A DNA stretch of 64,000 nucleotides from Bifidobacterium rousetti (lineage in GTDB: Bacteria; Actinomycetota; Actinomycetes; Actinomycetales; Bifidobacteriaceae): contig NZ_PEBH01000007.1 of the NCBI RefSeq assembly GCF_008698235.1, positions 124,001 through 188,000 of the forward strand, given 5' to 3'. The position numbers and the translations under genes are program-made. The notes beneath the pieces were generated by a model. It did no database searches and was not told the origin of the DNA. It saw nothing but the letters and a program-made list of their open reading frames with translations. Of the stretch, positions 41,967 through 51,581 are shown piece after piece. Within the stretch, counting starts at the first letter, position 1, and each line of letters begins with the position of its first letter.

Positions 41967-43274
41967 CTACATACGCCCGGCTTTGGAGGGGTCGAGGGTC
42001 ATGGTCTGGAATCGCGCGGACATGAAATCGTTGTCGAAGTTGCGCGCGAACCAAGCCGTGACCGGGGAGTCCTGCGGCAGACCGGCCATGCGACCGTACC
42101 AGCAGTCGAGCGCCATCAGGGTGAAGACGATGTCGACGACCATGAGCAGGGCACACACGAGGGTCAGCGAATAGCGGACCTTCCAAGGGATGCGGTTGAT
42201 CAGGCGCAGCAGGCGCGGCAGGATCCAGCGCACCCAGGCCACGCCGATCAGTCCCCAGAAGAACATGTACTTGCCGGACGTGCGACCGTCGATCGACAGC
42301 CACTGGCCGGTGTAATCCCACGCGGTGATGCCGAACGCGACCTCCATGAACCAGCTGGTCGCGTACTCGAACGCGCCGCCGATCACCGCGGACGCGCAGA
42401 AGATGAGGAACGGGTTCGCCTTCCACAGGCGGTTGAGCGCGACGGTGACGAGCACGGCGCCGCAGCCGTAGATCGGCGAGAACGGGCCCCACAGCAGTCC
42501 CGCGCGATCCTGCAGTTCGCCGTGGTACATCGCCATGTGGTAGACGGTCTCGATGGCGAGGCCGAACACGCAGGCGACGATAAACAGCCAGAAGATGTTG
42601 AAGAAATCGAGGGAGATGTAGCCCTTGCCGGACGGGTCGCGGCCGAGTGTGCCGGCCTTGACGGCCCGCTCGTAGGCGTCGCGGTCCTCCATGCGCTTCA
42701 GGGCGCGCTGCAGGCGTCGCTCCTCGATCAGGGCGGGATCGGCCGCGATCGAGACGGCGACGAGGATGGCCATCTGGACGGCGGACGGCAACAGGTTGGG
42801 GCCGAGTCCCTCGAGCGCGAGGGAGAGCATGCCCTCGGCCAGGGTGATCGGCATGAGCACGTACGCCCAGCGCGCGGCGTAACGGCGGCGGTTCATCAGG
42901 AGCAGGACGCCGAAGACGATCATCGCGGCGGCCGCGACGATGAGGACGACGGCGTCGAGCGCGATCAGATCGGCGGTCAGGCTCATCGCGTTGAACGCAA
43001 GTTCGCCGCGCATGATCGCCTTGACCGCGTCGATCGAGGAGAATACGACGATCGGCAACGTGGCGAGGCCGTCGAGCAGCACGAGCGCGCCGTAGATGCG
43101 GATGATGAGCGGCAGGCGTTTCGCGTCGAGGTCGGTGGCCTCGTCGACCTCGGCCGCGGCCAGATCGGCGATCGCGGCCGACGGCAGGGCGGCAGCGGCA
43201 GCGGCATCGGTATCGGCAGACCGAGGCGGCTGACTGGGTTGAGGCGTTCCCCCGGATCGGTGTTCGTCGGCCAT
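41967..43274 (-). CDS. Putative membrane protein with CmpB-like (ABC_trans_CmpB) region
   Basis: 435 residues from the ATG at 43274, preceded by AAGGAG. The N-terminal ~45 residues are disordered and Ala/Pro/Ser-rich. The first half has four TM helices (about 55-175) of unknown type. A cytoplasmic stretch follows (ERRLQRALKRMEDRDAYERAVKAG). The C-terminal half has five helices with the PF06541-like pattern GLAIETVYHM, GPFSPIYGCGAVLVT, GGAFEYATSWFMEVAFG and WDYTGQWLSIDGR. Such proteins are widespread in Gram-positive bacteria, with unknown function. Single gene, divergent from a membrane protein. Confidence 0.75.
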   Translation of the reverse strand: MADEHRSGGTPQPSQPPRSADTDAAAAAALPSAAIADLAAAEVDEATDLDAKRLPLIIRIYGALVLLDGLATLPIVVFSSIDAVKAIMRGELAFNAMSLTADLIALDAVVLIVAAAAMIVFGVLLLMNRRRYAARWAYVLMPITLAEGMLSLALEGLGPNLLPSAVQMAILVAVSIAADPALIEERRLQRALKRMEDRDAYERAVKAGTLGRDPSGKGYISLDFFNIFWLFIVACVFGLAIETVYHMAMYHGELQDRAGLLWGPFSPIYGCGAVLVTVALNRLWKANPFLIFCASAVIGGAFEYATSWFMEVAFGITAWDYTGQWLSIDGRTSGKYMFFWGLIGVAWVRWILPRLLRLINRIPWKVRYSLTLVCALLMVVDIVFTLMALDCWYGRMAGLPQDSPVTAWFARNFDNDFMSARFQTMTLDPSKAGRM

Positions 43275-43536
43275 CGGTTCTCCTTCCGCATGGATCTCGT
43301 TGCGTCCAACTCTACCCATCGGGGGTTCCGCCTTGTCGGGATTCCGCCCCCATCAGACGTTGTGACGTTCAGGAAACGTTCAAGGAACGTTCGGAAAGGT
43401 CGTCGGAAGGTTTCAGAGCCCGTGCACGATCGCCCAAGCCCCCATCCGGGAACGGGCGGTGTACTGATACCAGCAGCAAACAAGCCCCAGCCACTCCCCC
43501 GGAACGACAACGGGCACTTTTAGAAAGGCAACAATC

Positions 43537-44478
43537 ATGAGCAACAACAGCAACGGAACCAGCAACGACCCGAGCAAGCAGGATCAGCAGACCACGATCA
43601 TCCAGAGGACGCCGAACGGCGGAGCCGGAAACGGAACCGCAACAGGCAAGGCAGCCGGAGCGGATGCGACCGTGCCGCTTTCGCCGGTGCAGAGCGGCGA
43701 TAACGGTAAATCCGCGAGCGCCCAAGGAGAATCGTCCACGGACCAGCAGCAAACAGCCGCAACTCCGAACGCATTCCCGTCGCGATTCGACGCCGGTACG
43801 ACGAACGGCAACACCCAAGGCGCCGGGAATCGCTCAGGTGCCTCGCAGCCGAACAATCCGTTTGTCGGTGCAGGTGTCAGCGGAGGAACCGGCGCCAATG
43901 ACGGAACCGGCGCGGCAACTGGGGCCTTCGGACCGGGAACAACAGGGTTCGGCCCGGCGGGCGCGAACGGGGATCGGCCGGGAGCCGCCAAGTTCGGCGC
44001 CGGCGCGACAGGCGCTGGGACCGGAGCCGCCGGCGTCGGCACCAACCCCTCCGGATTCCCGCAGGGCGCACAGACGCCGGCCGCATTCCGCCCCGCCGGC
44101 GGCCCCGGCTACGGCACGTCCGGCACGACCGTTGCGAAGCTCGGCGGAAAGACGATCGCCATCGCGGCCGTCGCCGCGCTGGTGTGCAGTTTGATCGGCG
44201 GCCTCGCCGGAGGGTTCACGGTCAACGCGCTGGCCGGCGGCGACAGGTCATCGTCGGTTGAATACAGCCAGATGGGCCACATGGGCGGCGGGTTCTCGGG
44301 CAACGGCCAGATGGGCCAGATGCCGGGCAACGGGTCCGGCTCCAATGGACAGTCCGACGGCAACAGCGGCAACGGGTCCGGCTCCGATGATTCCTCCGAT
44401 TCCGATGGCTCCTCCAGCTCCAACTCTTCGGACACTGGCCTGACCGGGAGTTCCTCCGGCGACGGCATCACCGCCTGA
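43537..44478 (+). CDS. Low-complexity single-helix membrane protein
   Basis: 313 residues, with GAAAGG before the ATG. Residues 1-200 are Gly/Ala/Asn/Thr-rich and disordered. One TM helix lies at about 206-230 (IAIAAVAALVCSLIGGLAGGFTV). The external tail is Gly/Met/Ser/Asp-rich (HMGGGFSGNGQMGQMPGN, then Ser/Asp runs). The N-terminal part plus helix resemble the cytoplasmic half of actinobacterial HtrA-like proteases, but no protease domain follows. Function unknown. Between 43275 and 43536 I see only a possible promoter and no other feature. Confidence 0.6.
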   Translation: MSNNSNGTSNDPSKQDQQTTIIQRTPNGGAGNGTATGKAAGADATVPLSPVQSGDNGKSASAQGESSTDQQQTAATPNAFPSRFDAGTTNGNTQGAGNRSGASQPNNPFVGAGVSGGTGANDGTGAATGAFGPGTTGFGPAGANGDRPGAAKFGAGATGAGTGAAGVGTNPSGFPQGAQTPAAFRPAGGPGYGTSGTTVAKLGGKTIAIAAVAALVCSLIGGLAGGFTVNALAGGDRSSSVEYSQMGHMGGGFSGNGQMGQMPGNGSGSNGQSDGNSGNGSGSDDSSDSDGSSSSNSSDTGLTGSSSGDGITA

Positions 44479-44502
44479 CGAGTCCTCCGCGAATTCCCAA
44501 CG

Positions 44503-44560
44503 AGTCCCCGGTCGATGGCGTATCAGACATACCCGTCTGATACGCCCTCGACCGGGGACT
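44503..44560 (+). terminator. Long hairpin after the 313-residue gene
   Basis: About 25-bp stem with one mismatch (44503-44527 with 44535-44560) starting 25 bases after the stop. Confidence 0.8.
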
Positions 44561-44588
44561 TATCATGCGCGCGGAGCCCCAACGGTCC

Positions 44589-44795
44589 CTATCTGCGTTA
44601 GGAGGGGTACTTTTCCTTCTTCCCCGACACCTATCTCGCCTACGAGGGGTACATACGTCGGGTATCAGGGGCCGGAAACGGCTTGAGCGCAACGGGGCAA
44701 AGCCGTTTTGAGCGGTGGATACTGCGGGTAGGTACCCCTCGTAAGCGAGATGGACGTCCGCAAGCCGGCAAAAGTACCCCTGATAACGCAGATAG
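44589..44795. repeat. 207-bp imperfect palindrome
   Basis: The outer ends CTATCTGCGTTA and TAACGCAGATAG pair exactly, as do GGGGTACTTTT/AAAAGTACCCC, and further in CTACGAGGGGTAC with GTACCCCTCGTAAG. A central hairpin AAACGGCTTGAG... to GCCGTTTT closes the structure. No gene. It may be a MITE-like element or a structured RNA. It fills most of the gene-free 44479-44889. Confidence 0.7.
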
Positions 44796-44889
44796 TCTGT
44801 TCTCCGGCAGAACAAGCGTCCGTCCGCCTCTCACCCACCTATTTATCGGCGCCGCATCGGCACTGCCGGCGATGCCTATGCTGCCAGCG

Positions 44890-45315
44890 TTACCGGCGCA
44901 CGCGGTCCTTGACGAGGTAGAAGCCGAGGGCGAGGCCGAAGACGAGCAGGGCCACCGAGTCGAAGGTGATCACGGTGAAGGCGACGACGCCGATCAGGGA
45001 CCACATGACCTTCCGCTCGGGATGGCCCGGTTTGATCCAGCGGAACGCCACGAACGATGCGAACGCGGCGACCGCGATCGACACGATCGAATACAGCACG
45101 ACATAGGCGACCTTGCCGCCGCCGATCTCCTCGCCGTTCGCGGTGGGGATGACGCCGAGCGCGCCAAGCATGAGGAACCCCGCCATCACGATCATGTACA
45201 CCGAACCGGCCCACACGAGCCCGCGCTCGGGCGTGCGGCTCTGGAACCGCGGCCCCTTCTTCGAGGCCCTCGACTGGCCGGCCTTCAGCGAACGCAGGTA
45301 GTTGTTGTCCTTCAT
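44890..45315 (-). CDS. Small four-helix membrane protein
   Basis: 141 residues from the ATG at 45315, with AAGGAG 8 bases upstream. Basic start (MKDNNYLRSLKAGQSRASKKG), then four hydrophobic helices (about 37-55, 65-85, 95-112, 115-133) and a basic end (YLVKDRVRR). No family recognised, but the composition resembles conserved actinobacterial membrane proteins of unknown function. Confidence 0.7.
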   Translation of the reverse strand: MKDNNYLRSLKAGQSRASKKGPRFQSRTPERGLVWAGSVYMIVMAGFLMLGALGVIPTANGEEIGGGKVAYVVLYSIVSIAVAAFASFVAFRWIKPGHPERKVMWSLIGVVAFTVITFDSVALLVFGLALGFYLVKDRVRR

Positions 45316-45497
45316 CGCACATGCTCCTTCCGCTGCCACCGGGCTCCCGGCGGCCGACGCCAACGATATTCTGATTCTAGCGCCCACAAATTAGACACTT
45401 TGACCAGCGACACGGCAATTCAGGCTCGTCGATCAATCACATGGACTACCGTTACTGGATTGGGGCGGTCAGTTGGAGCGGCCAGGCACACTCAAAA

Positions 45498-45512
45498 TTG
45501 ACAGATCGTCAA
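45498..45512. promoter_or_regulatory. Palindromic motif upstream of the YhgE/Pip pair
   Basis: TTGACAGATCGTCAA (TTGAC/GTCAA arms), 98 bases before the start of the first YhgE gene. A close variant lies at 38384. In the rest of the 294-bp gap 45316-45609 I see nothing clear. Confidence 0.4.
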
Positions 45513-45609
45513 CTTTAGACGAAGAAGCGGCAGGACGGCACGAGCCGCGCCGCTACAGAACAACGCAGGAACAACCACGAAAAACCGATATAAGGGCAGG
45601 GGATCACGC

Positions 45610-48324
45610 ATGGGCAACGTCTTCGCGATACTGAAACGCGACCTCATCCGCATAGCGAAAGTGCCTGCGGCCTGGGTCATCGTCACCGGCCTGATCTTCA
45701 TCCCGCCGCTGTACGCATGGTTCAACATCATCGGATTCTGGAGCCCGTACACCAACACGCAGGGCATCCAGGTGGTCATCGCGAACAACGACAAGGGCAC
45801 CGAGAACGCGCTCGTCGGCAAGACGAACCTCGGCGACCAGATCGTCACGCAGCTCAAGGCGAACCATCAGCTCGGCTGGACGTTCGCCGACGAATCGGAG
45901 GCGCTGAACCGGGTGCAGTCCGGTGAGGCGTACGCGGCGATCGTCATCCCGTCGAGCTTCAGCGACGACATGATCGGCGCGATCACCGGCGGCGACCGGC
46001 CGCAGCTCGAATACTACGTCAACGAGAAGGCGAGCGCGATCGCGCCGAAGATCACCGACATCGGCGCCAGCACGCTCGACAACCAGGTCAACGGCACGTT
46101 CGTCTCCACGGTGAGCGAGGCGCTGTCCGACGCGGTGAACAAGGCGACCGACGCGGCCGGCGGCACGGCCGACGCGCTGCGCTCGAGCGTGCTCGACGAC
46201 CTCGACGACGCGAGCCGCGACGTCGCGAGCGCACGCAAGGTCATCGCCTCGCTGAAGGCCACGCTGGATGAGACGCCCGCCAAGACGAAGGAGGCGCGCG
46301 CCTCGCTCGACGAGGTCCAGTCGCTGCTGGACAAGGCAGGGGACGGGCTCGGCGACGCGTCGACGCTCATCACCGGCGTGCAGACGCGACTGAACGGGTT
46401 CGCGGGCACCGCGTCGGGCGCGCTCGACACCGGTTCGTCGCTGCTGTCGAAGACCTCGCAGCAGGCGGCCGACGGCGTGAACCACGTCACGGCCGGACTG
46501 ACCGTCGCGAACGGCGCTGCCGGCGACGCGATCACGACGCTGCAGAACGTGAACGCCACGAACGCCGCGGTGATCGCGCGGCTCAAGGCGATCGCGGCCG
46601 AGCTGCCGGCGGGTGACGCCGGTCGCGCGGCGATCGACAAGGCGATCGCGAAGCTCGAGACCGAGAACCGGCACACGTCCGAGACGCTCGCCGACATGAA
46701 GACGCTCAACACCGACACCGGCAACACGATCCAGTCGGTCTCAGGACTCGCGACCGGCCTCAACACGGCCACGCAGTCGTCGCTCGACGCGACGGCCAGC
46801 GCGCGCAAGGCCATCAACTCCGGATCGCTGCCGCAGCTCAATCAGGGGCTGACGACGCTGGCGGGCGCGGCGGGGAAGCTGTCGGGGAGCCTCGGCACGA
46901 GCAACGGCACAAGCGACTCCGCCCAAAACCCGCTCATCGCCCAGACGAAGGCCGTCCTCGACCAGCTCGAGAGCACCGCGGCGGCCACATCCACGACCCT
47001 CGCCGACACCGACAAGGCCTTGAAGCGCATGCAGACGAAGCTCGAGACGACCTCCACCGATCTGAAGGCCCTCGATACCTCCAGCATGCTGAGCGAGATG
47101 TTCGGCGCCGACGGCAAGCTCGACACGAAGCGCATCGCGAGCTTCATGCTCTCCCCCACCGTGATCGACACGAAGGTGCTCTACCCGGTCAACGCGTACG
47201 GCTCCGGCATGGCGCCGCTGTTCACGAACATGGCGCTGTGGGTGGGCGCATTCGCGCTCGCAGTGATCATGAAGCTCGAGACCGACGACGAGGGCATCGA
47301 GGACATGACGATCACGCAGGGCTATATGGCCCGATTCCTGCTGTTCGGCCTGTTTGCCGCGGCGCAGGGCGCGGTCACGACGCTGGGAGACCTCATCATC
47401 GGCGTGCAGAGCGTGAACCCATTCGCGTTCGTCGCGACCGGCGTCATCACCTCGCTCGTGTACGCGTCGATCGTGTTCGCGTTCTCGACGACGTTCCTGC
47501 ATGTGGGCAAGGGCATCTGCGTGGCGCTCATCATCCTGCAGATCCCGGGCGCGTCGGGTCTGTATCCGATCGAGATGATGCCCGACTTCTTCCGCAACCT
47601 GTACCCGTTCTTCCCGTTCACGTATTCGATCGACGCGTTCCGTGAGGCGATCGGCGGGTTCTACGGCACGTACTGGTTCTCCAAGATCGGCCGACTGCTG
47701 CTGTTCGCCGTCGTCGCGTTCGCGCTCGGCCTGATCATGCGCCCGCTGATGGCGAACGTGAATCGCCTGTTCGCGCGTCAGATCGACGAGAGCGACATGA
47801 TCATCGGCGAACCGGTGCACATGCCCGGCACCGAATACCGCGTGACGGCCGCGGTGCGCGTGCTCGCCAACCACGAGGGCTACCGCGAGCGCATCGAGCG
47901 CACGGCGGCGGCGTTCGCCGAGCAGTATCCGAGGCTCAAGCGCGGGGCGCTGATCGCGGGTCTGGTGGTGCCGGCGATACTCATCGTCACGTTCTCGCTG
48001 ACACCGAACACGAAGCTCGAGGCGATGCTCGCGTGGCTGATCTGGGTGCTGCTGATCATGGCGTTCCTGATCACGATCGAGTACATGCGCGACAGCCTGC
48101 GGCGTCAGACCGAGCTCGGCAATCTGGACGACGACGCGATCCGCTCGTATATCAAGGGAATCGAGCACTCGCGCGAGCGCCGGCGTGGGCGCGGGCGCGG
48201 GCGCGGGAAGGCGCGGAAACAGGCGACCCGGAACAATCCGCCGAAGCCATCCCCCGAACACACGACCCCTGAACACACTCAGACCCCCGAACACGCCCAG
48301 ACCCGGAAGGAGACCGACCGATGA
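45610..48324 (+). CDS. YhgE/Pip-family membrane protein
   Basis: 904 residues. N-terminal TM helix (about 15-35, AAWVIVTGLIFIPPLYAWFN), the family hallmark, with the following WSPYTNTQGIQVVIANND stretch. A ~480-residue external region is helical and Ala/Asp/Thr-rich. Five TM helices (about 535-720, ABC-2-like) contain PGASGLYPIEMMPDFF. Unlike most members, a further two helices near 780-830 and a basic, Pro/Thr/Glu-rich tail follow. Relatives include the phage-infection protein Pip and ESX-type EsaA; function in this genus is not known. The gene overlaps the next (ATGA). Confidence 0.85.
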   Translation: MGNVFAILKRDLIRIAKVPAAWVIVTGLIFIPPLYAWFNIIGFWSPYTNTQGIQVVIANNDKGTENALVGKTNLGDQIVTQLKANHQLGWTFADESEALNRVQSGEAYAAIVIPSSFSDDMIGAITGGDRPQLEYYVNEKASAIAPKITDIGASTLDNQVNGTFVSTVSEALSDAVNKATDAAGGTADALRSSVLDDLDDASRDVASARKVIASLKATLDETPAKTKEARASLDEVQSLLDKAGDGLGDASTLITGVQTRLNGFAGTASGALDTGSSLLSKTSQQAADGVNHVTAGLTVANGAAGDAITTLQNVNATNAAVIARLKAIAAELPAGDAGRAAIDKAIAKLETENRHTSETLADMKTLNTDTGNTIQSVSGLATGLNTATQSSLDATASARKAINSGSLPQLNQGLTTLAGAAGKLSGSLGTSNGTSDSAQNPLIAQTKAVLDQLESTAAATSTTLADTDKALKRMQTKLETTSTDLKALDTSSMLSEMFGADGKLDTKRIASFMLSPTVIDTKVLYPVNAYGSGMAPLFTNMALWVGAFALAVIMKLETDDEGIEDMTITQGYMARFLLFGLFAAAQGAVTTLGDLIIGVQSVNPFAFVATGVITSLVYASIVFAFSTTFLHVGKGICVALIILQIPGASGLYPIEMMPDFFRNLYPFFPFTYSIDAFREAIGGFYGTYWFSKIGRLLLFAVVAFALGLIMRPLMANVNRLFARQIDESDMIIGEPVHMPGTEYRVTAAVRVLANHEGYRERIERTAAAFAEQYPRLKRGALIAGLVVPAILIVTFSLTPNTKLEAMLAWLIWVLLIMAFLITIEYMRDSLRRQTELGNLDDDAIRSYIKGIEHSRERRRGRGRGRGKARKQATRNNPPKPSPEHTTPEHTQTPEHAQTRKETDR

Positions 48325-50525
48325 GGACCACATGGCGTCTGTTCGCCGGCGACGTGCGCCGGCTCACCAGCAACATCGTCTCGATCATCATCGTGATAGG
48401 GCTCACGGTGATCCCCGGCCTGTTCTCCTGGTTCAACATCGCTGCGAGCTGGGACCCGTTCGGCAACCTCAAGAACCTCAAGTTCGCGGTCGCAAGCGTC
48501 GATGAGGGGTACAAGTCGGATCTGATCCCGGTCAAGCTCACGATCGGCGACACGGTCGTCAACACGCTGCGCGCCAACTCGCAGCTCGACTGGACGATCA
48601 CGACGAAGGCGGACGCGATCGACGGCACGAAATCGGGCAAGTACTACGCGGCGATCGTCCTGCCGAAGGACTTCAGCCGCAGGATGATGACGTTCTTCTC
48701 CACAGACGCCGAACAGGTGAAGATCAGCTACTACGAGAACGAGAAGAAGAACGCGCTCGCGCCGAACCTCACCACGGAGGGCGCAAGCGAGGTGTCGACG
48801 CAGATCAACGAGATGTTCGCCCAGACGCTGACGGGCACGGCGCTGTCGGTCGCCTCGTCGCTGGCCGAGGACATGTCGAAGCCGGAGGCGAAAAGCGCGC
48901 TGGCGCGGTTCAGCGCGAACATCGGCGAGTTCTCGACGACGCTCACCGACACCGCGTCGATGGTCGGCGGATACGCCTCACTGACCGGTTCGGCCGACAC
49001 GCTGCTGGCCGATTCGGCGGCGCTGATCTCCGGCGCCTCGGGGTCGGCGGACGCGGCCGACGAGACGCTCAAGGAGGCCGCGTCGGGCGTCGACGACGTG
49101 TCCGGGGCGATGACGAGCGCCGCGGACGCGCTGTCGCAGGCGCTCGCGGCGAGCGCGAAGAGCTACGCCGCACTGTCCGAGCAGGTCGACGCGCTGTACG
49201 CCTCGGCCGGCACGCAGGCCGAGGACACGGCGAAGGCGCTGGAGACGCAGGCGAGTCATGTGGGCGACCAGATCGCCGAATACCAGTCGATCCGCGCTGA
49301 GATCGCGCGCATCCAGAGCGCGCTGCCGGAGCGGTTGCAGGGGCTGCTCGACCCGACGCTGACAAGGCTTGACGCCGCGATCGAACTGCAGCAGGCGGTG
49401 CAGAAGAGGCTGACCGACGCGGCCGCCTCGGTGCGCGGGAAGAACGCGGACGCGCAGGCGCATCGGGCGGAGGTCAAGGATCTGGCCGCGCAGGCGAAGT
49501 CCGCGATCGAAGGCGTGAAGTCCGATTTCGCGGCGACGCTGCGCCCGCAGCTCGACTCGCTGGACGCGGCGGTCGGCGAGGCGTCGGCGCTGCTCAAGTC
49601 GGGGTCGGCGAAGCTGGACAAGACGCTGACGGAGCTCGATACGACGGTCAAGGGGGCGCGGTCGAGCCTGGCGACCGTGCGCACGACGCTGGAATCGGTC
49701 TCCGACAAGCTCGCGAAGGCGGGCAAGGAGCTGGGCACGTTCAACGACCGGCTCACGAAGGCGCTGGACAGCGGCGACATGGCGATGGTCAAGCAGGTGC
49801 TCAGCAGCGATCCGGAGAAGCTCGCGGGCGTGCTGTCGGCGCCGGTCGAGCTCAAGCGCAAGGCCCTGTTCCCGGTGAGCAACTTCGGTTCGGCGCTGGC
49901 GCCGCTGTACATCATCCTGCCGTTGTGGGTGGGCGCGCTGCTCATGGTGGTGACGCTGAAGACCTCGGTGTCCGCCCGCGTGCGCCGCGAGCTGGCCGAT
50001 CGGGCCGGCGGCGTGGAGCCGAGGCCGCATCAGCTGTTCCTCGGGCATTACGGCGTGTTCGCGTTGATCGGGCTCCTGCAGAGCACGTTCTCGCTGGGCG
50101 GCGCCCTGCTGTTCATCCATGTGCAGTCGGTGCACCCGCTGCTGTTCATGCTCACCGGATGGACGAGTTCGCTGGTGTTCTCGTTCTTCACATACACGAT
50201 GACGGTGAGCTTCGGCAACGTGGGCAAGGCGATCGGCGTGCTCATGCTCATCGTGCAGATCTCCGGGTCGAACGCCGCGTATCCGCTGCAGATGCTGCCT
50301 GACTGGATCGGGTCGATCAGCCCGCTGTTGCCGATCACCCACTCGGTGAAGGCGTTGCGGGCCGCGATCGCGGGCATCTACGCGATGGATTACTGGAAGG
50401 CGCTGGGCGCGCTGCTGCTGTTCGTGCCGCCGCTTCTGCTGATCGGCCTCGTGCTGAGGAAGCCGCTGGTGAGGTTCAACCGGTGGTACGTGGCGAAGGT
50501 GGAGAGCACCAAGGTCATCGCGTGA
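48321..50525 (+). CDS. YhgE/Pip-family membrane protein
   Basis: 734 residues. TM helix near 15-35 (IVSIIIVIGLTVIPGLFSWFN), external helical region ~35-535, then five TM helices with the family motif ISGSNAAYPLQMLPDWIG near 645. The start overlaps the preceding paralogue by four bases. Paired YhgE genes are common in Bifidobacterium and other Gram-positives, so the two proteins may act as a heterodimer. Confidence 0.87.
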   Translation: MRTTWRLFAGDVRRLTSNIVSIIIVIGLTVIPGLFSWFNIAASWDPFGNLKNLKFAVASVDEGYKSDLIPVKLTIGDTVVNTLRANSQLDWTITTKADAIDGTKSGKYYAAIVLPKDFSRRMMTFFSTDAEQVKISYYENEKKNALAPNLTTEGASEVSTQINEMFAQTLTGTALSVASSLAEDMSKPEAKSALARFSANIGEFSTTLTDTASMVGGYASLTGSADTLLADSAALISGASGSADAADETLKEAASGVDDVSGAMTSAADALSQALAASAKSYAALSEQVDALYASAGTQAEDTAKALETQASHVGDQIAEYQSIRAEIARIQSALPERLQGLLDPTLTRLDAAIELQQAVQKRLTDAAASVRGKNADAQAHRAEVKDLAAQAKSAIEGVKSDFAATLRPQLDSLDAAVGEASALLKSGSAKLDKTLTELDTTVKGARSSLATVRTTLESVSDKLAKAGKELGTFNDRLTKALDSGDMAMVKQVLSSDPEKLAGVLSAPVELKRKALFPVSNFGSALAPLYIILPLWVGALLMVVTLKTSVSARVRRELADRAGGVEPRPHQLFLGHYGVFALIGLLQSTFSLGGALLFIHVQSVHPLLFMLTGWTSSLVFSFFTYTMTVSFGNVGKAIGVLMLIVQISGSNAAYPLQMLPDWIGSISPLLPITHSVKALRAAIAGIYAMDYWKALGALLLFVPPLLLIGLVLRKPLVRFNRWYVAKVESTKVIA

Positions 50526-50550
50526 CGTGAAGGGCCGCCGGGCGCCCGTG

Positions 50551-50701
50551 CTCTCTCCCCCAGTCAGCCTTCGGCTGACAGCCGTCCTGTAATTATGGAC
50601 GCGCTATGCGCGCAAATGACCGGTTCGCCTGTCGGCTCGCACGTTGCCTACAAACAGCTCTGCTGTTTGCTTCACGGCAACGTCCTATCAGAGGGGGCCA
50701 G
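50551..50701. repeat. REP-like element split by a palindromic insert
   Basis: The left part CTCTCCCCCAGT plus hairpin CAGCC-TTCG-GGCTG-type and the right part TCAGAGGGGGCC match the element at 53141-53196. About 90 bases with several hairpins (AAACAGC/GCTGTTT inside CGTTGCC/GGCAACG) lie between them. It fills the gap between the YhgE pair and the FMN-binding gene and may terminate both. Confidence 0.6.
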
Positions 50702-50726
50702 ATGGCCTCTGGATGTGCTCTCGGAG

Positions 50727-51287
50727 CTACTGCACGGAGGCCTGCTGGCGGACTACGTCGAGGGCCTTGTTGAAGGCGTCGGAGGTCCAGCTGGCGCCGG
50801 CGACCTTGTCGACTTTGAGTCCCTTGAGCGGCTTGCCGTCGACGACGCCGTTGATCGCGTTGGCGAAATCGGTCTGATGCTGCTTGGAGATCTGCGTGAA
50901 CGGATGGCCGATCACCTCGACCGATTCGACGTTCTGGTCCTTGATCGTGAAGTGGACGTCGATCGAGTCCTCGCCCACCGGGCCGTACTGGCCGTTGACC
51001 GAGTAGGTGCCGTCCTTGTAGTTGCCGGTGTCCTTGCCGCTTGCGGCGTCGGAGGAGGAGTCGGACGAGGACGAGTCGCCGGAATCGGAGGACGTCCCCG
51101 CGTCCGCATCGCCGCTGGACTGCGACTGCTCCTCCTGGGACTGCTGGGTCTCACCGGAGTTGCCCGCGTACTGGTCGTCCATCGGCGTGGCCTTCGACTC
51201 GCCGCAACCTGCCACGCCACCCAACAAGGCCAGCGTGGCGGCCGTCAGGACCACCGCCTTGACAGCCGTGTCATTCCTATCGCTCAT
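50727..51287 (-). CDS. FMN-binding-domain lipoprotein
   Basis: 186 residues from the ATG at 51287, 9 bases after GGGAGG. Signal peptide with lipobox LLGGVAGC (Cys near 29). A Gln/Ser/Asp-rich linker at about 45-90 follows, then an FMN_bind-type domain: DGTYSVNGQYGPVGEDSIDVHFTIKDQ..., KVAGASWTSDAFNKAL, where the TS of ASWTS corresponds to the flavin attachment site. Probably part of an extracytoplasmic electron-transfer chain. It is downstream of, and in the same direction as, the iron operon, but separated by a 294-base palindromic gap. Confidence 0.8.
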   Translation of the reverse strand: MSDRNDTAVKAVVLTAATLALLGGVAGCGESKATPMDDQYAGNSGETQQSQEEQSQSSGDADAGTSSDSGDSSSSDSSSDAASGKDTGNYKDGTYSVNGQYGPVGEDSIDVHFTIKDQNVESVEVIGHPFTQISKQHQTDFANAINGVVDGKPLKGLKVDKVAGASWTSDAFNKALDVVRQQASVQ

Positions 51288-51430
51288 ATCCGTCATCCTC
51301 CCGCACTGCACTGACTAACCACTGACCTTCACTGATCTTTTGATATTGACGAACCGCTTTTGACGAACCTCTCGCCTGCCGGATGCGCCGTCTGGAGACC
51401 GTTCGGCCTGTCAACAGGCAGGTCAGCCCA

Positions 51431-51563
51431 TTTCTTAGGCACTTTTTTCATTTCTTAGGCACATCTTGGCATAATCCACAGCCGGAAACCCCGGATTTCC
51501 AATGCTCGGAATACCAGATACCGCCGTGGACCTGCCTAAGAAAGGAAAAACCTGCCTAAGAAA
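51431..51563. repeat. Fourfold TTTCTTAGGCA repeat forming a palindrome
   Basis: Two direct copies (51431-51441 and 51451-51461) face two inverted copies (51533-51543 and 51553-51563) with the same 20-base step. It lies between the iron-operon ATPase and the FMN-binding lipoprotein and could act as terminator or regulatory structure. No gene in 51288-51581. Confidence 0.7.
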
Positions 51564-51581
51564 TGCGCAAATGCGCGACCG

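Noticed and set aside
43537..44478. HtrA/DegP-like protease
   Set aside because: Only the disordered start and the membrane helix resemble such proteins; no trypsin-like or PDZ domain follows.
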